In this document: piece by piece, positions 61,920 to 64,000 of the stretch
How positions within the stretch are numbered: the first letter of the stretch is position 1
How the letters are laid out: every line of letters begins with the position of its first letter
Assembly: GCA_030268105.1 (NCBI GenBank)
Contig: BSDZ01000003.1
Location: 6,061,001 to 6,125,000 of the forward strand
Direction of reading: 5' to 3'
DNA length: 64,000 nt
Origin: Volvox africanus
Taxonomy: Eukaryota; Chlorophyta; Chlorophyceae; Chlamydomonadales; Volvocaceae
Program-made: the position numbers and the translations under genes
Notes under the pieces: model-generated
The model's input: the letters and a program-made list of their open reading frames with translations, nothing else
What the model was told of the DNA's origin: nothing
Database searches by the model: none

Positions 61920-64000
61920 ATGGCTTCCGACCATGCAGATATCGCCGGTTTTCCCTCTAACCATCACCTCCTTGCAGAGTCCCTGACAGACTGGGATGTC
62001 TTGTCTGCGGTCTCAAAAAGCTCTTGGGAGGAGGCAATCGTGCTGCTATCGCGGCGACTTGGCTGCCTGCCAGATGTCGTGCACGCCTTGCAGCTCACGG
62101 AAAAGCTCCACCTGTACCTTCACCTGCCCCTGCCCTTGAGGTGACGCTGTTGTGTTTCAGCAACCAATCTCCATATCCTTGCTTGTCGCCCCTCAACTCG
62201 TCGCCCCTAACCTCCACCCCTGGACCCACCAGGCTGCTGCTACACCAGCATTGCATCGCCCTATCGGCTCTTCCGCTGCCGCGGCTAGTAGATCTATTAA
62301 ACTCCCCGCCTCAGCAGCTGGCGGCGGCCTTGGACGCGGTGGCCAACCCATATCGGAATCCTGTTGATTGCATCGGCAACACAGGCTGGAAGCGGCGTTG
62401 GAGGCCTACGGTAGAGTTCATGTCAGCGGCCTCTGCCGTGCCCGTTGACCTTAACCCCGGGGAGGCGCTGCTATTGTTTCTCTCCAGCGGCTGGCTGTCT
62501 TATGAACCAGGGCGCCGAGGACTGACAGGACAGCAGCCCTCGCAGCCGGCATCGTCAGGACCCCCTGTGGACACATTGGGGGTCCCGCTCCTACCGGGAG
62601 CGGAATTAGACGCGACGGCCGTGCTGGAGGCTGCTGCCGCTGAGCCCTCCGTCAACCTGATAGCTCTTCCTGGTCAATGTGGTGGGACTGGGGTGCACCC
62701 CGGGGGCGAGTGCCGGTACATTTGGCATCCCGAGCAGGGCAATTTTAGTCCTGCTCACGAATGCGATGACCCGCAACGGGCGGAGCAGCATTGGCGGCTG
62801 CAGCATCAGCACTGGCTCCAGCACCGCCAGGTATCAGGCGGGTTGCACCGGACTGGTCCTTTGGCGGCCACGGAAGCAACCACGCGGCTCAGTAGCTGTC
62901 GGACACTGACCGCTGTCATGGAGCCGCCGCCTGCTGTTGGGGAGGCGCCTGGGTGCGCGGGCTGGCCGCGACTTGCACGTCTGGAGTACAACATGTACGA
63001 CTTTCCGGCCTCTCACCTGCAGCGGCACCCGCTCATAGGTTAGGATGGATCCCAGTGGGTATCTTATGGGCTTTGGGGGCTGACACGGAAAAGCGCCCAA
63101 GGTATTGGCTTTGGGCTTTAACTGCCTTCGCCGCAAGCGGATGAGAGGTATAAAATACAGAGCGCCCGCCATGGTCGCTTTGAAAGATATACCCCTTCAC
63201 TTCTTCATGATGAATTGCCCGGCTTGCCACCGCGACCACACCGTCGTTCACGTTACAAACTATCATCCTTCGCGGTCACGCATGGCTGTGTCACTCTCTC
63301 TCGCGCTCCTTGCAGGATCTTCCCTGGACCGCTTGCTCTTCGTGCGCTTTACTGCAGACATGTTGCCGCAGCAACGCCAGGGTAGCTATGCGGCGCCTCG
63401 GTCACGGCCACGGCCATCGCTTCACTGGAAGTACGGGAATTCATCAGTTGCTGCCTCAAGTACGGCCGGTAAAGTGGAGGTCACCGATCCATGCGTCGAT
63501 GGAGGCTGGGGTAGCACGGCTTTGGGTGCTCGCGGCTCCGCTGACATCAATCCGCTGGCGGTGCTGCTTACGGATGGCGTGGTGGTTGCGGGCCGTCGAT
63601 ACCGCAGACTTGTGGTGAAGGACGCCGGAAAGACGGGAGAGAAGATCTGCTTTTTTGCGCAGGATACGCTTTCCTTTGATGATGTACGACACGGGTTTCG
63701 GAGCCTGGGACCCCCATCAGCGATCCGGCAGTTGCTGGCGGACGTGAGCATGGCCGCAGAGGCGGCTCGCAGGGCTGTGGCAGCACCCACGACTCAGGTT
63801 GCTGGTGTTGGTGATGCTGCAGCCGCCGGCATTCGTGTTGTTGCTGGGAATGAGGATGCCATGGCGATGACGACCGGTAACCTCGCTGCCTCCACCGCGG
63901 CGGCGGCGAAGGCTGCAAGCCGTTCAGAGCTGTTCCTGAGCGGCACCTGGCCGCTGGCCATCCACCCTGCCTCGATATGTTACACGGAAGATGTGGTGTC
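61920..64000 (+). CDS. N-terminal part of a large protein, possibly a cellular RNA-dependent RNA polymerase; cut by the window edge
   Basis: Three exons join in phase: 61920-62140, 62233-63038 and 63316 to the edge, an N-terminal ~570 residues without a stop. An in-frame TGA precedes the ATG. The first part (LHLYLHLPLPLRLLLHQ...) resembles nothing I can name. Exon 3 reads DRLLFVRFTADM, NPLAVLLTDGVVVAGRRYR, ICFFAQDTLSFDDVRHGFRS, AIRQLLADVSMAAEAARRA and ELFLSGTWPLAIHPASI. This order (D-R-x-L-x-V-x-F, a short V-x-x-G-x-R-Y block, F-F-A-x-D, then an Ala-rich helix with an S-G-T-W-P block) recalls the region before the catalytic core of eukaryotic RDR enzymes, which copy RNA for silencing. The DbDGD catalytic motif would lie beyond 64000, so this is a tentative call. 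Confidence 0.42.

Overview
The window reads as nuclear DNA of a green alga, most likely a chlorophyte. Every cellular gene is split by short GT-AG introns. Two genes encode plastid-type proteases with transit-peptide-like N-termini (a CLPP5-type ClpP and a type A FtsH with the variant stretch [15 protein letters not shown]). TGTAA pentamers of the chlorophyte poly(A) type occur downstream of several genes and in the copia LTR. The species cannot be read from the sequence.

Region 1 (1-18300) is a retrotransposon cluster. A decayed Ty3/gypsy chromovirus on the minus strand (3759-10231, ~815-bp LTRs, 5-bp target duplication GGTTT) sits inside an older, diverged relative, whose 5' LTR and gag lie to the right and whose gag/protease lies to the left. 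A third related element runs off the left edge, and an inverted LTR fragment lies between. To the right is a copia element on the plus strand (12377-16895) with identical 162-bp LTRs, 5-bp target duplication ATGAG and one uninterrupted 1364-residue polyprotein. A diverged solo LTR of the same copia family lies at 18123-18284.

Region 2 (19948-42566, minus) is one very large, intron-rich gene for an RME-8/GRV2/DNAJC13-type endosomal J-protein. Its N-terminal region, GYF_2 domain, J domain with HPD, IWN-type repeats and C-terminus appear in the family order. I fixed the first seven exons and the last three or so with compatible splice phases; the middle is mapped by homology only.

Region 3 (42978-57041) holds CLPP5 (minus, 5 exons, 256 aa), a 157-aa CCHC zinc-knuckle/WW protein (plus, 4 exons), a 243-aa STEEP1/UPF0428-family protein (plus, 6 exons) and plastid FtsH type A (minus, 10 exons, 735 aa). 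An exact 145-bp tandem duplication in FtsH intron 3 copies the splice acceptor.

Region 4 (57042-64000) begins with about 3 kb lacking recognisable genes but containing an interleaved inverted-repeat cluster and a 120-bp tandem duplication. A 163-aa DUF1279 membrane protein (minus) follows, and then the 5' part of a plus-strand gene cut by the window edge that I tentatively read as a cellular RNA-dependent RNA polymerase. The plastid proteases CLPP5 and FtsH1 act in stromal and thylakoid protein turnover; the other genes have no evident common pathway.
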